This document shows positions 45,957 to 55,136 of a stretch of DNA of 64,000 nucleotides, piece by piece (position 1 is the stretch's first letter; every line of letters begins with the position of its first letter). The notes under the pieces are model-generated. The model was not told the DNA's origin and did no database searches. It was given only the letters and a program-made list of their open reading frames with translations. The stretch is taken from the NCBI GenBank assembly GCA_001940645.1, contig MDVS01000020.1, positions 124,001 through 188,000 on the forward strand. The letters are read 5' to 3'. Source of the DNA: Candidatus Heimdallarchaeota archaeon LC_3 (GTDB lineage Archaea > Asgardarchaeota > Heimdallarchaeia > Hodarchaeales > LC-3). Both the position numbers and the translations under genes were made by a program.

Positions 45957-46868
45957 ATGGGGGTAGGACTAATTTTTTTTCACGTTTCGTCCAGAAGGAC
46001 AAAGAACCAACTCTATACTCAAGGGGATGGAAGATATTTTCATTCTTTTCTGGAATTAAATAAAGAAAAAATCGAAGATGATGATTTTAATTATTTAATA
46101 TGGATATCTGAAGAGGATAACGTAGTTAATGCTCTTTTTAACACCGAACATTTATGTTATTTTATATCTGCAACAACTGAATCCCTTGAGGATCTATTAG
46201 GAATTTTCGGTAGTCTAATTAGAGAATTTGCATTTAAAATGAAGGATGACAATTTTCGATTTTCGAATACTGTTAGAACCGCTTATTATGATCCAAAAAT
46301 ACTTCAGATAATTGAAAGAAATGAACGAAACATAATCTTTTATTTAGTAGGATTATTAGCACTCCGAACTCATGTTTTACCCGAAAAAGTAAATATTCAA
46401 TACCCAATTAAGCAAAAGAATGGAGAAGAGTTTGAAGTACAAATTGTAATTGACTGGGGGAAGATATTTTCATCAGGTATAACGGACAAAGCGGCATTAT
46501 CTTTATCTGGACCAGATTTCAAGAGAAATATTGAATATGTATATTTTTGTCCTAGAAGGATCACAATGCGTGAAATAATCTCCTTCATTGAAAATTGTAA
46601 AAAAACTGGGAGAAGAAGAAAGGAATCAGAGTTTCCTTCTTACTGGCCTAAAGCAGCAGTAATTATAGGTGGAGAGATTCCTGTATATGATCTAAAAAAA
46701 TATTTTAACGAAGGAAACATTAAGAAAACAGATCTCTATCATTATTTAACACCATTGACAGCACCAAAATTACTACCAGAGCGAATGGCTCCATCAAGCC
46801 ATAAATGTAATATAAAATTTTTTGAATACAAAGAAAATAAGGGATTATTTGAGAAAATCATAAAATAA
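45957..46868 (+). CDS. Hypothetical protein, 303 aa
   Basis: A soluble protein of mixed charge. The N-terminal ~110 residues (LIFFHVSSRRTKNQLYTQ, YLIWISEEDNVVNALFNT, LCYFISATTESLEDLLGIF) suggest a strand-helix profile/longin-like domain. The C-terminal half includes VIDWGKIFSSGITDKAALSL and AAVIIGGEIPVYDLKKYF, somewhat nucleotide-binding-like, but there is no P-loop. No family recognised. ATG 45957 is the only reasonable start. Downstream is a 610-base gap. Confidence 0.6.
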   Translation: MGVGLIFFHVSSRRTKNQLYTQGDGRYFHSFLELNKEKIEDDDFNYLIWISEEDNVVNALFNTEHLCYFISATTESLEDLLGIFGSLIREFAFKMKDDNFRFSNTVRTAYYDPKILQIIERNERNIIFYLVGLLALRTHVLPEKVNIQYPIKQKNGEEFEVQIVIDWGKIFSSGITDKAALSLSGPDFKRNIEYVYFCPRRITMREIISFIENCKKTGRRRKESEFPSYWPKAAVIIGGEIPVYDLKKYFNEGNIKKTDLYHYLTPLTAPKLLPERMAPSSHKCNIKFFEYKENKGLFEKIIK

Positions 46869-47479
46869 TCTTTTCAAAAAATTCTTTCTATTCTGCTCTA
46901 ATTTTCATCAAAGGAATTTTGATTTATTTAATTACATCTTGATTTTTTACTCAGTAAGAAATTGTTAAAGGAAATATGTCATAATGAAATTTCAACGTTT
47001 TTGATTTTTCTAAAAATCTGTTAATTTCGAAAAAAATATCAATAATTATTTTAATTAATTGAGATAAGTTCATTTTTCATCTGAGTTTCTGAATAAACTA
47101 AAAATAAAATGTGATATTTTTTTGATATTATTTCCTAAATTTTTATTATTTCTTAGAACAAAATCACTTGAAATGTGTTGGGTAATAAAATATTTGTCAT
47201 TTATTTTGTAAATATTCGGAAAATTTCCTCTAGTAAATGTGTCTGTGAAAGGTAATAAATTTTAGATTACCCTACACAATTTCGAAAAAAGTCTAAATAA
47301 TTACTAATTTTTCTAAATAAAGTTTAAATGAACCCTTCTTTTCTCTAAAAACTTTCCTTTGGGTATATTTTAGAAATATATATATATTATAAATACAATA
47401 TATAGTTAGAAGAAAGAGAATTCTTTGAAAATGATTAAACTCAAAGAATTTGATTATTTTAATGATGTGATAAATAAAC
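46869..47479. other. AT-rich gap with a long inverted repeat
   Basis: 611 bases with no supportable gene. TGTGTTGGGTAAT (47174-47186) and ATTACCCTACACA (47266-47278) form an imperfect inverted repeat (12 of 13). A TATATATATAT run at about 47378-47388 may include the promoter of the small genes that follow. Confidence 0.4.
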
Positions 47480-47746
47480 TTGATGGATTCTGAAAAAAAC
47501 CAAAATTTTGATGTTAAAATTAGTGAACACATTGAATCTGCTGTTGATCATTTCTTTTCTCACAAAAAATTAGGTTTAGAATTTTCCAAAGCTTCTCAAC
47601 TGAACTCGTTTGTTTCTGATTATTTCAGTTTGTTTCAAACTCTGAAAAAAGAATTGCATTACAATAATCTCGAAGACCTGTTATTTGAGATTGTTATGAT
47701 TGGCTTGGCTGACATCGAAAAAGAATACGAAAAAATTGGAGGGTAA
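47480..47746 (+). CDS. Small hypothetical protein, 88 aa
   Basis: A helical, acidic protein (ISEHIESAVDHFFSHKKLGL, FVSDYFSLFQTLKKEL, LEDLLFEIVMIGLADIEKEY). No motif. It is followed seven bases later by a second small helical protein with its own GGAGGG ribosome-binding site, so the two form an operon. The paired layout resembles antitoxin-like or dimeric adaptor pairs, but no such family is recognised. Confidence 0.6.
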   Translation: MMDSEKNQNFDVKISEHIESAVDHFFSHKKLGLEFSKASQLNSFVSDYFSLFQTLKKELHYNNLEDLLFEIVMIGLADIEKEYEKIGG

Positions 47747-47753
47747 AATAACA

Positions 47754-48065
47754 ATGGAAACTCATGAACTAAACAACTGGGTAGACAATGAAAAACACGA
47801 ATTACTATTGACTGAAGCAAAAAAATCGAATACTACAGTAACACGTTTATTACTAAAGATTCTCGACCACTGGATTACCCATAGTTATGGATGCGATAAT
47901 TTCGTTGAAAAACTTTTAGATAACAAAGAATATCTTCTTAAAATCGCCAACTACGCCAACTACGAAGAAAAAGGTTTAGAACTACTAATTTTAGAATCAT
48001 TAGATAGAGGATTAAGCCTTGTTTTAACTAAATCCGAAGAACACCTACCCTTTGCACTTTACTAA
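47754..48065 (+). CDS. Small hypothetical protein, 103 aa
   Basis: ATG 47754 lies just after GGAGGG within the end of the preceding gene. Helical throughout: NEKHELLLTEAKKSNTTVTR followed by LLLKILDHWI, then FVEKLLDNKEYLLKIANYAN and ELLILESLDRGLSLVL. The first helices with SNTTVTRLLLKIL resemble a ribbon-helix-helix-type pattern (a short polar turn followed by a Leu-rich helix), but the strand is poor. Second gene of a two-gene operon; function unknown. Confidence 0.65.
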   Translation: METHELNNWVDNEKHELLLTEAKKSNTTVTRLLLKILDHWITHSYGCDNFVEKLLDNKEYLLKIANYANYEEKGLELLILESLDRGLSLVLTKSEEHLPFALY

Positions 48066-48290
48066 TTTAAAAAAATAATTCTCTTTTTTTCTCATTCCTT
48101 TATCATAAACTGTTGTTTTCAGATCTATTCTTTTTCTGCAATTCAGAGCCTAAATTATTCAAAAATATTGTTAAATAATGACCGATCAAGCTAACTCCTA
48201 TAACTCCCAAAATAAGAATTTGGTTTTATTCTGAATATTTGTTATCGATTTTTAACCAGTTTGAGTCCCTTAACTCTGTTAGTAAGGATT

Positions 48291-48587
48291 CTAGCCAGTT
48301 CTCTTGATAATATGATAACCGAACTTTGTTTTAACGGGCATTTTATGGAGTTCACCAACTTTAAGTCTATAAGTGACTGATTCGAATGCAGATACCATTT
48401 GACCTTTCGAGAAAAATCCTAAATCTCCTCCTTTTTTTCTGGAAGGACAGATTGAAAATTTTTTAGCCAACTCTTCAAATTTTTCTCCTTTTTTTAATAA
48501 ATCAAGTATGTTTTGTGCTTTACCATTTTTTTCAACTAGAACATGGCTTGCACGTATTTGGCCAGCCTTTCCTTTTGCTTTAACCAT
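48291..48587 (-). CDS. Parvulin-type peptidyl-prolyl isomerase
   Basis: 98 aa single-domain parvulin (PpiC/Pin1 fold) without signal or anchor, hence cytosolic. RASHVLVEKNGKAQNILDLL, FEELAKKFSICPSRKKGGDL, GFFSKGQMVSAFESV and the ending KTKFGYHIIK all match the family, including both active-site histidines (SHVLV and GYHII). Catalyses cis-trans isomerisation of prolyl bonds. Small stand-alone parvulins occur in bacteria and some archaea. The N-terminal MVKAKGKAGQ is the usual basic lead. Confidence 0.93.
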   Translation of the reverse strand: MVKAKGKAGQIRASHVLVEKNGKAQNILDLLKKGEKFEELAKKFSICPSRKKGGDLGFFSKGQMVSAFESVTYRLKVGELHKMPVKTKFGYHIIKRTG

Positions 48588-48889
48588 AATTTAACATCTA
48601 CTTATTTATATTTCAGCTCTTTTATTATTGTTTTTAGTACTAAATAGAATTGTGGGGTCTTCATAATTATTTTTTGATACTAGAGTTTTAGCGTAATTAA
48701 CCAAAATAGATATCAAAAATACCTTAATTCTAAAGAAACGATTTTAAAAGTCAGCAATTATATTTTTTTCATGTTATTATATGAGTAATATGAAAATATT
48801 TTTATATGATCATAAAATTGTTAACTCATAACCTCAAAAATTACATTTCCGATTTATATATCAAATTTTTATTCGTTTCGTGATAATCT
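48588..48889. other. Intergenic region, no visible gene
   Basis: 302 AT-rich bases between divergent parvulin and GTPase genes. No dyad or open frame worth noting. Confidence 0.4.
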
Positions 48890-49432
48890 ATGTCATTAAA
48901 AAGACGTAAAGTACTAAAACTAATTCTATTAGGAGACCCTGGAACAGGAAAAACGAGTTTGATCCAGAGATATGTACATGGAAAATTTAAACATTCTTAC
49001 CAGGTTACTATTGGTTTAGATGTTTCTAGTAAAGATATCGCCCTTGATGACAATGAAGTCCGTCTATCAATCAATGATATTGGAGGTCAAGATCGATTTG
49101 TTACCATTAGGCACCTTTTTTATCCAGGAGCTCATCTTGCTATGCTAGTTTATGATTGTACTAGACCAAAATCTCTTGAAAATTTAATGGATGTTTGGTT
49201 GAAAGAATTGGATCAATATAATCCACCAAAAAAGGGTGCTCCTAAAATTCAAAAGGTTCTTGTATGCAATAAAATTGATTTAACAGATTTACGATCTATT
49301 TCTGAAGAAGAGGGAGACGAGGCTGCTAAAAAAATGGGTTGTAATGCTCATTTACTTGTTTCTGCAAAAGAAAACAAGAATGTTGATAACGCTTTTACTG
49401 AATTGACAAAATCTTTCTTGAAAAAGAACTAA
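48890..49432 (+). CDS. Rab-like small GTPase
   Basis: 180 aa. P-loop GDPGTGKTS, switch I YQVTIGLDV, switch II DIGGQDRFVTIRHLFYPGAH with catalytic Gln, LVYDCTRPKSLENLMDVWLKEL, NKID and SAKE. Rab/Ras-like by TIGxD and the YDxT region, though DIGGQ rather than DTAGQ recalls Arf and Sar. No C-terminal Cys for prenylation. An 18-base gap separates it from the gene at 49450, so the two are likely cotranscribed and functionally linked. Confidence 0.93.
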   Translation: MSLKRRKVLKLILLGDPGTGKTSLIQRYVHGKFKHSYQVTIGLDVSSKDIALDDNEVRLSINDIGGQDRFVTIRHLFYPGAHLAMLVYDCTRPKSLENLMDVWLKELDQYNPPKKGAPKIQKVLVCNKIDLTDLRSISEEEGDEAAKKMGCNAHLLVSAKENKNVDNAFTELTKSFLKKN

Positions 49433-49449
49433 GTTGGAGTAATAAAAGA

Positions 49450-50139
49450 ATGCTTGAAATTGAATCTGATTCATTACTTGAAGAGAAATTTGTGATTGAT
49501 GATGTTTTATGGAAACCTTACAAGGTTGAATCATTTGCATCTTTAGATGAATTTCTCACTCAAAATAAAACAGTGTGGCCAGTTAAGAAATTTATTACTT
49601 CTAAAGGAATTCGTGCACGTGGAAGAGTGGAGATAGTAGAATTATTACCTAACACACTCCTAATTATAACTGAAATCATATCCAAAAGTATCAATATAAG
49701 AGGATGGTATCGTTTTTTAGTCCTCCATAATGATAATCTTTTATTTGTGGAATCAAAAGATGAAAGTAATAAAATTTTTCAAGAATACATTGTTCCAACC
49801 TTTAAAGTTGTAAATCCAACTGAAATCAGAATCAATGCTATGAGAATTAGAAAATTAGCAAAAAACGGCACTGAGGCTCCAGTAAAACTAACCTTGCTTG
49901 TCAACAATCAAACTGCTGGTGTGGATGGGTTAGAGACTTTAACACTTACCGGGGAAAATATAGTTCGTGGTATTCAAACGTTGAAAGATCGACAAGAAGT
50001 TGATTTGAAAGCTGAATCTATAGGACCCTGGATTGAAATAGAGACTAAGAGTATTAAATTGGAAATGTCCAAAGGTTTGAAAATTAAATTAATGAAAAAA
50101 GAGGCTTTAACTTTGTTATCTTCTAAAGTTCTCATCTAA
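49450..50139 (+). CDS. Hypothetical partner of the Rab-like GTPase, 229 aa
   Basis: Soluble and strand-rich. The N-terminal half (VIDDVLWKPYKVESFASLDE, VEIVELLPNTLLIITEII, WYRFLVLHNDNLLFVE) suggests a beta-barrel or PH-like domain. The C-terminal half (TLLVNNQTAGVDGLETLTL) is a further strand domain ending in a basic tail. No known family. Tight linkage to the GTPase makes a regulator or effector possible; this is inference from position. It overlaps the convergent subtilase end by eight bases. Confidence 0.65.
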   Translation: MLEIESDSLLEEKFVIDDVLWKPYKVESFASLDEFLTQNKTVWPVKKFITSKGIRARGRVEIVELLPNTLLIITEIISKSINIRGWYRFLVLHNDNLLFVESKDESNKIFQEYIVPTFKVVNPTEIRINAMRIRKLAKNGTEAPVKLTLLVNNQTAGVDGLETLTLTGENIVRGIQTLKDRQEVDLKAESIGPWIEIETKSIKLEMSKGLKIKLMKKEALTLLSSKVLI

Positions 50140-52513
50140 AATTTCTTTTTCTTAATGTTAGTAGCCCAATTATAACAAATATTATTAAAAAACCTCCAAC
50201 AGTAGAATTTACATGAATAGATAGACTAGATGAATTGATTGAATTATTTGTAACGCTAAATTGTGATGAAACATCTGTTTGACTAGGTTCACTTGTTCCA
50301 GTAGAGGGATTTGTTGATGTTGTTAAATCTGGATCGACGATATTTAACTGATTCAATAATCCTAAATAAAAATCCAGATTATTATCGGGAAATGTTCCTA
50401 AAGGACTCAGACCTAACTCCAACATGAATGAGGACCCTGAAACAAATACTGATCCATTGGACGAAGATTCCCAGTAAGCAAATGCATTACCAGCACCTAA
50501 ACTTTCATAAAAGGAGCCTTCATATTGATTAAAATCAATTAATGATCCCCCAATATAATCTATTGAAAAATTATTAATTTCAAAATCATTTGATATTTCA
50601 TTCAATTGGAAATCAAATGCTTCTTGTGTATCTTGATAGCTTATATTAAAAGTATTTAGTAACTTATTAACTTCAGTGACGTTTGTAACAGCTGGATAAC
50701 TGGTGAATATTTGCAAATTGCCACCAAAATTAGAAACATAGTTCATCAGTGTATTTATTTCGCTACTTGTAAATTCATTAATATTATTATCTAGATCTGA
50801 TTCAGGAAAGAAAGTTAAATCGTTCCACCAATCAGTAAATGTTCCTGTTACCTTGGTTGCTGGATTAACTATTAAAACAAGATCAAATTTTGATAATTGG
50901 GTAATATTAGCTAATTCATTTGGTAATGCCGTGGTAACACTTACATCAAAGCTAGTTAACAACAAAAAAAATCTCTGATATGGACCCCAAAGAAATGATG
51001 ATGTCCAAGGATCAACTGGAGAATTTATTCCTCCGATATATTCATTGATGATACCAGAATGAGTGAAATCTAACAAAACTTCAATTTTGGGTTGTCGAAC
51101 ATGAAATTCTAAAAATATTTCTATGGAATAATCATTCCGATCAGTTGTGATAATAATGGATCCATTATAAAAACCTGGAATGGCATCTTCTGGTATATTA
51201 ATAGTCACAGGAAATAGGGTTGAATCTAATATATCAATTTGTTCAGGAAAACTAATGAAATTAGAGGGAATATCGTTTACTGAAACAATACCGTGAAATA
51301 GACCAGAAGATATTAGAGTAACATTATAAGTCATTCTTTGACCAAGAAAGTGCGTTGTAAGGGGAACATACGGTAGTTTATTAGGAAAAGGCGTGATCAA
51401 ATCAGGAAGAGTTGAATTAGTTTTTGTAGTAGAAAGAATTAGATTATAGGCCGCAAAAGCATTAATTAAACCAGCTCCTTGTCTGAACTGGTCATTATTA
51501 AGTGGTTGGGCTGTTGATAAGAAAGCTGATTTTATTGTACCTGGTGTATAACTAATGTTATTATTTTTAAGAGCTGAAATTAATGATGCAACTGATCCTG
51601 CAACTAATGGAGCAGAAAATGAAGTTCCTGAGGAAGAAGTTAAAGTTCCAGTGTCAGCTCTAAGACGACTGACACCTACCCCTGGAGCAACAACATCAGG
51701 TTTCAATGCATTATCATACCGTGGCCCATTCGAGCTGAAGGCTGACCATTCACTTGTACCAACGGTTATTGCTTGCAAACTAATACCAGGATTTCCAATA
51801 GAACCATAGTTATCATTATAAGTTCCCTCATTTCCTGCAGAAACAACAAAGATCACATTCTTCTCTAAAGAATACTTATTTATCCAATATTCTCTTCCTT
51901 CGTTATACATATTGTGATATTGACCTATACTGAGATTAATTACAGAAACATTTTTTTCATCCACTAACCATTTTATTGCTTCTACAACAGCAAGACTCGT
52001 TTCTTCCCCAGCTACTCCATTGTTACCATGAGCTGTACTTGAATGAAAAAGTTTTGCAGATATTAAATTAGCTCCTGGAGCCATTCCTAATGTTTTTCCC
52101 ATTATCAAGCTTGCTACTCCAGTACCATGTCCTGATCCCCCAAATTCAATATCAATTGTTGAAGTGGTATTCTCAGAATATCCATAAAGTGTTAAAGTAA
52201 AAGTCTTATTGTCAATCACTCTACTTTCAAACTCTGGATGCCACCCATTCACACCAGAATCTATTATTCCCACAGTAACTTTTGATCCATTGTAACCTAG
52301 ATCAAGTAAGCTCTGAATACCTAAATCTTCTCTCATTGTTGTTGTCAAACTTAGCACATTAGCTTCCACTCTTGGATCTAAGTTATCTTTCTTCTCGTTA
52401 TCAATATTTAAATTTTTCTCATCGAAGTTTAAGAATAAGTAATTATTTAAGTTGAAAGCGGTGAAGATAATGATTAGAGTTATAAATAATAAAAAAAATA
52501 TCTTTTTACCCAT
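50132..52513 (-). CDS. Membrane-anchored subtilisin-like protease, site-1-protease-like layout
   Basis: 793 aa. Signal anchor (residues 4-22). S8 catalytic triad: Asp85 in GIIDSGVNG, His129 in GHGTGVAS, Ser298 in GTSFSAPLVAG, with oxyanion Asn228 in SAGNEG. After the protease domain comes a strand domain, then a second globular region (residues 470-730) starting RQPKIEVLLDFTHSG and ending with SSNGSVFVSGSSFMLE. A Thr/Ser linker, a transmembrane helix and RKRNFR complete it. The RPK-V-L-x-D-x-x-H entry and GxVxVxGDS-like end recall eukaryotic MBTPS1 (site-1 protease). A tandem paralogue lies upstream. Confidence 0.9.
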   Translation of the reverse strand: MGKKIFFLLFITLIIIFTAFNLNNYLFLNFDEKNLNIDNEKKDNLDPRVEANVLSLTTTMREDLGIQSLLDLGYNGSKVTVGIIDSGVNGWHPEFESRVIDNKTFTLTLYGYSENTTSTIDIEFGGSGHGTGVASLIMGKTLGMAPGANLISAKLFHSSTAHGNNGVAGEETSLAVVEAIKWLVDEKNVSVINLSIGQYHNMYNEGREYWINKYSLEKNVIFVVSAGNEGTYNDNYGSIGNPGISLQAITVGTSEWSAFSSNGPRYDNALKPDVVAPGVGVSRLRADTGTLTSSSGTSFSAPLVAGSVASLISALKNNNISYTPGTIKSAFLSTAQPLNNDQFRQGAGLINAFAAYNLILSTTKTNSTLPDLITPFPNKLPYVPLTTHFLGQRMTYNVTLISSGLFHGIVSVNDIPSNFISFPEQIDILDSTLFPVTINIPEDAIPGFYNGSIIITTDRNDYSIEIFLEFHVRQPKIEVLLDFTHSGIINEYIGGINSPVDPWTSSFLWGPYQRFFLLLTSFDVSVTTALPNELANITQLSKFDLVLIVNPATKVTGTFTDWWNDLTFFPESDLDNNINEFTSSEINTLMNYVSNFGGNLQIFTSYPAVTNVTEVNKLLNTFNISYQDTQEAFDFQLNEISNDFEINNFSIDYIGGSLIDFNQYEGSFYESLGAGNAFAYWESSSNGSVFVSGSSFMLELGLSPLGTFPDNNLDFYLGLLNQLNIVDPDLTTSTNPSTGTSEPSQTDVSSQFSVTNNSINSSSLSIHVNSTVGGFLIIFVIIGLLTLRKRNFR

Positions 52514-52570
52514 AATAAGTCCAATATTTTCAATTTATTTAAAGAATGATAAATTATGAGAATAATAGAA

Positions 52571-54943
52571 TTATTTTATCCTTTTGTTATTTTTCCTTTT
52601 AATTAGAAATTTTCTATATAATGTAGAGATTAATAGAATAACTAATGTAAATTCAATTACAGTAAAGTAGCCTGCAGTATTTACCTGTTTACTTTCAGGA
52701 ACAGGGTTTAAATCAGATTTAGAGACATTATTAATAATATTTAATAAGAGCTGAGTATGATTTTTAGCTGAAATTGTATTTAATTCAGATAATCCAAGAT
52801 TTTCCATGAAAAAACCCGAACCTGATACAAATAAATTTCCTCCATTTGATTCGTGCCAACTGGCAAATCCAAAGACAGTTTCTCTTTCTAATTCTCCCCA
52901 TAATATACCTTCAAATTTTGAATCCGTTTCTTTTAATCCTCCTCCAATATAATCAATAATACTGACATTATTAATTAATAAATTAGTATTATGCTCAGAA
53001 ATTAACGACAAAGACTGAACAAAGGTTTCATCAATATATGTGAGATTAAATCTATTTAAAAATTTGTTTAACTCAGTTTTATCATGCATATCAGGATAGC
53101 TAGTCAAGATAATAAGATTTTTGTGTTCATTTGTGATAAAAGATTCCAAAGTGTTTAATTCTTCATTAGAAAATCCTAAAATTGCATTGTTCAAGGTCGA
53201 TTCAGGAAAAATAGCATCATTCCACCAATCTGTAAAAACACCAGTTAGCTTCGTAGCTGGATAAGGAAGTATGACAGTATCAAATTTTCTTAAATAAGAA
53301 ATATTATCTAATCTTCCAGCTCGAAAAGGAGTAACACTTATATCATTTTCTATCATTTTCAAGAAAAACTGAAAGAAACTCCCAAAAAGAAAATTCGCAT
53401 CCCCCCAGGGATCTTGAAGGTTACCAATTGAATCATATAACCCTTTTATCTCATTAACTAATCCATTGTGTGTTTCATCAAATAAGATATGTAATCTAGG
53501 TTTTTTGATTTCAAAATTAACTGGAATAGTAACTTGTTCCAGACTTCCTTCAATTGATATTTTTATATTCGAATTAAATACCCCTAATGCAGCATTTTCC
53601 GGAATTTCGATCCAGACTGGTAAAAGTGTTGTATCACGTAACTGCAATTCTTTATCTAATAATAAAATATGAAGATTATCATTTTCAACAGTTATTTGTG
53701 CTAAATAATTAGGAGAAGATATTAATGTCAAGTTAAACCCCAAAGTTTGACCCTGAAATAATGTTGAGATAGGATGAAAAGGTAACGATTTTGGATAAGG
53801 AACTACAAAATTAGGAATATTATCTGATGTTTTAGGGTTTGAAAGAATATAATCCAACGCATCAGCAAAATTTACTAATCCTGCTCCTTGTTGCCACCAA
53901 GGATAGTGTTCATTTCCTTTCGAAACATCTGTTAGAGGTATTGCTTTTTCTATTAAGGCTGCTTTAATAGTTCCTGGGGTATAAGAAATATTTTTTTGTC
54001 TTAAAGCTGATAATATTACTGCTATTCCACCGGAAACTAAAGGTGCGGAACAAGAAGTACCCGTACATGTGGTGGAACCAGATAATGATAATGATGGTGC
54101 AGTCAAGCTTGTTCCTGGAGCAATAAGATCTGGTTTCATCACCCAATCTACGCGTGGACCGTTTGCAGTTTGTGGATTAATTGAATAAATGCCATCACTC
54201 ATACCCACCGTAATCGCTTGTAGGCTTGTACTAGGATTACCAATCGTTCCTAAATTAATTCCTTGAATTCCTGAATTAGCTGCTGCAACAACGAAAATTA
54301 TTTTTCTTTCTAGACTGTATTTATTGATAATCCATTCTCGACCTTCATTAAGAATGTTATGATACTGAGATAGAGACAGGTTTATGATACTCACATTTTG
54401 CTCCTCAACTAACCATATTATAGACTTAGCTATTGCACGACTGGTTTCTTCACCGGGATATCCAGCATTTCCCGTCACACCTCTATGAAATACTTTTGCT
54501 GATACAACATCTGCACCTGGAGCAATTCCTAAATTTGATCCAACAGCAAGTCCAGCAACCATTGTTCCATGGCCATTAATATCATCAATTATGGTTATAT
54601 TGTCAGAATAATTATTATTACTGTTTACAAACGATTTTGCAAAAATGATTTTATTTTGAAACTCCGAATGATTGCTGTTGACTCCTGTATCTATAATTCC
54701 AATTTTAATACCCGAACCGTTGTACCCTTTGTCAATAAGAGATTTCACTTTTATTTGTTCTCTGAGTGAAGATTCTTGCAATATTACATTAGTATTACTA
54801 ATTTTTTCTCCTAATAAATTTGTTGAATTATAAAAATATTTGGATTCCACTCTAGTTGATTGAATAGAAAAGAAAAGAAGAAAGAGTAATAAAAGATTAA
54901 ACAATAAAAACTTATCACGTTTTCTAATGAGCATACCTAACAA
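52571..54943 (-). CDS. Membrane-anchored subtilisin-like protease, tandem paralogue
   Basis: 790 aa, same domain order as its neighbour: signal anchor (12-27), S8 domain with Asp85 (GIIDTGVNS), His125 (GHGTMVAG) and Ser297 (GTSCSAPLVSG), then KKPRLHILFDETHNGLVNEI opening the S1P-like region, NGGNLFVSGSGFFMEN near its end, and a C-terminal helix followed by KRKNNKRIK. The oxyanion loop is AAANSG (Asn223) instead of SAGNEG. The two genes are 57 bases apart, codirectional, and clearly duplicated but well diverged. Confidence 0.9.
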   Translation of the reverse strand: MLGMLIRKRDKFLLFNLLLLFLLFFSIQSTRVESKYFYNSTNLLGEKISNTNVILQESSLREQIKVKSLIDKGYNGSGIKIGIIDTGVNSNHSEFQNKIIFAKSFVNSNNNYSDNITIIDDINGHGTMVAGLAVGSNLGIAPGADVVSAKVFHRGVTGNAGYPGEETSRAIAKSIIWLVEEQNVSIINLSLSQYHNILNEGREWIINKYSLERKIIFVVAAANSGIQGINLGTIGNPSTSLQAITVGMSDGIYSINPQTANGPRVDWVMKPDLIAPGTSLTAPSLSLSGSTTCTGTSCSAPLVSGGIAVILSALRQKNISYTPGTIKAALIEKAIPLTDVSKGNEHYPWWQQGAGLVNFADALDYILSNPKTSDNIPNFVVPYPKSLPFHPISTLFQGQTLGFNLTLISSPNYLAQITVENDNLHILLLDKELQLRDTTLLPVWIEIPENAALGVFNSNIKISIEGSLEQVTIPVNFEIKKPRLHILFDETHNGLVNEIKGLYDSIGNLQDPWGDANFLFGSFFQFFLKMIENDISVTPFRAGRLDNISYLRKFDTVILPYPATKLTGVFTDWWNDAIFPESTLNNAILGFSNEELNTLESFITNEHKNLIILTSYPDMHDKTELNKFLNRFNLTYIDETFVQSLSLISEHNTNLLINNVSIIDYIGGGLKETDSKFEGILWGELERETVFGFASWHESNGGNLFVSGSGFFMENLGLSELNTISAKNHTQLLLNIINNVSKSDLNPVPESKQVNTAGYFTVIEFTLVILLISTLYRKFLIKRKNNKRIK

Positions 54944-55136
54944 TTGCTAATAAATTGCTTCTTTATTATTTCTTTCTATCATTGAAATATTATCTAAAAA
55001 CTCCCAAAATCCGTAAGAAAAATCAGAATAAAGGAAAAAAAATTCTGAAAAAGTTTTAAAGGAAACAAATTTTTTTGTTAATGGACATTTCTATTATCAA
55101 CTTTGCATTATTTTATTATTATTTTGTGATTTTCTA

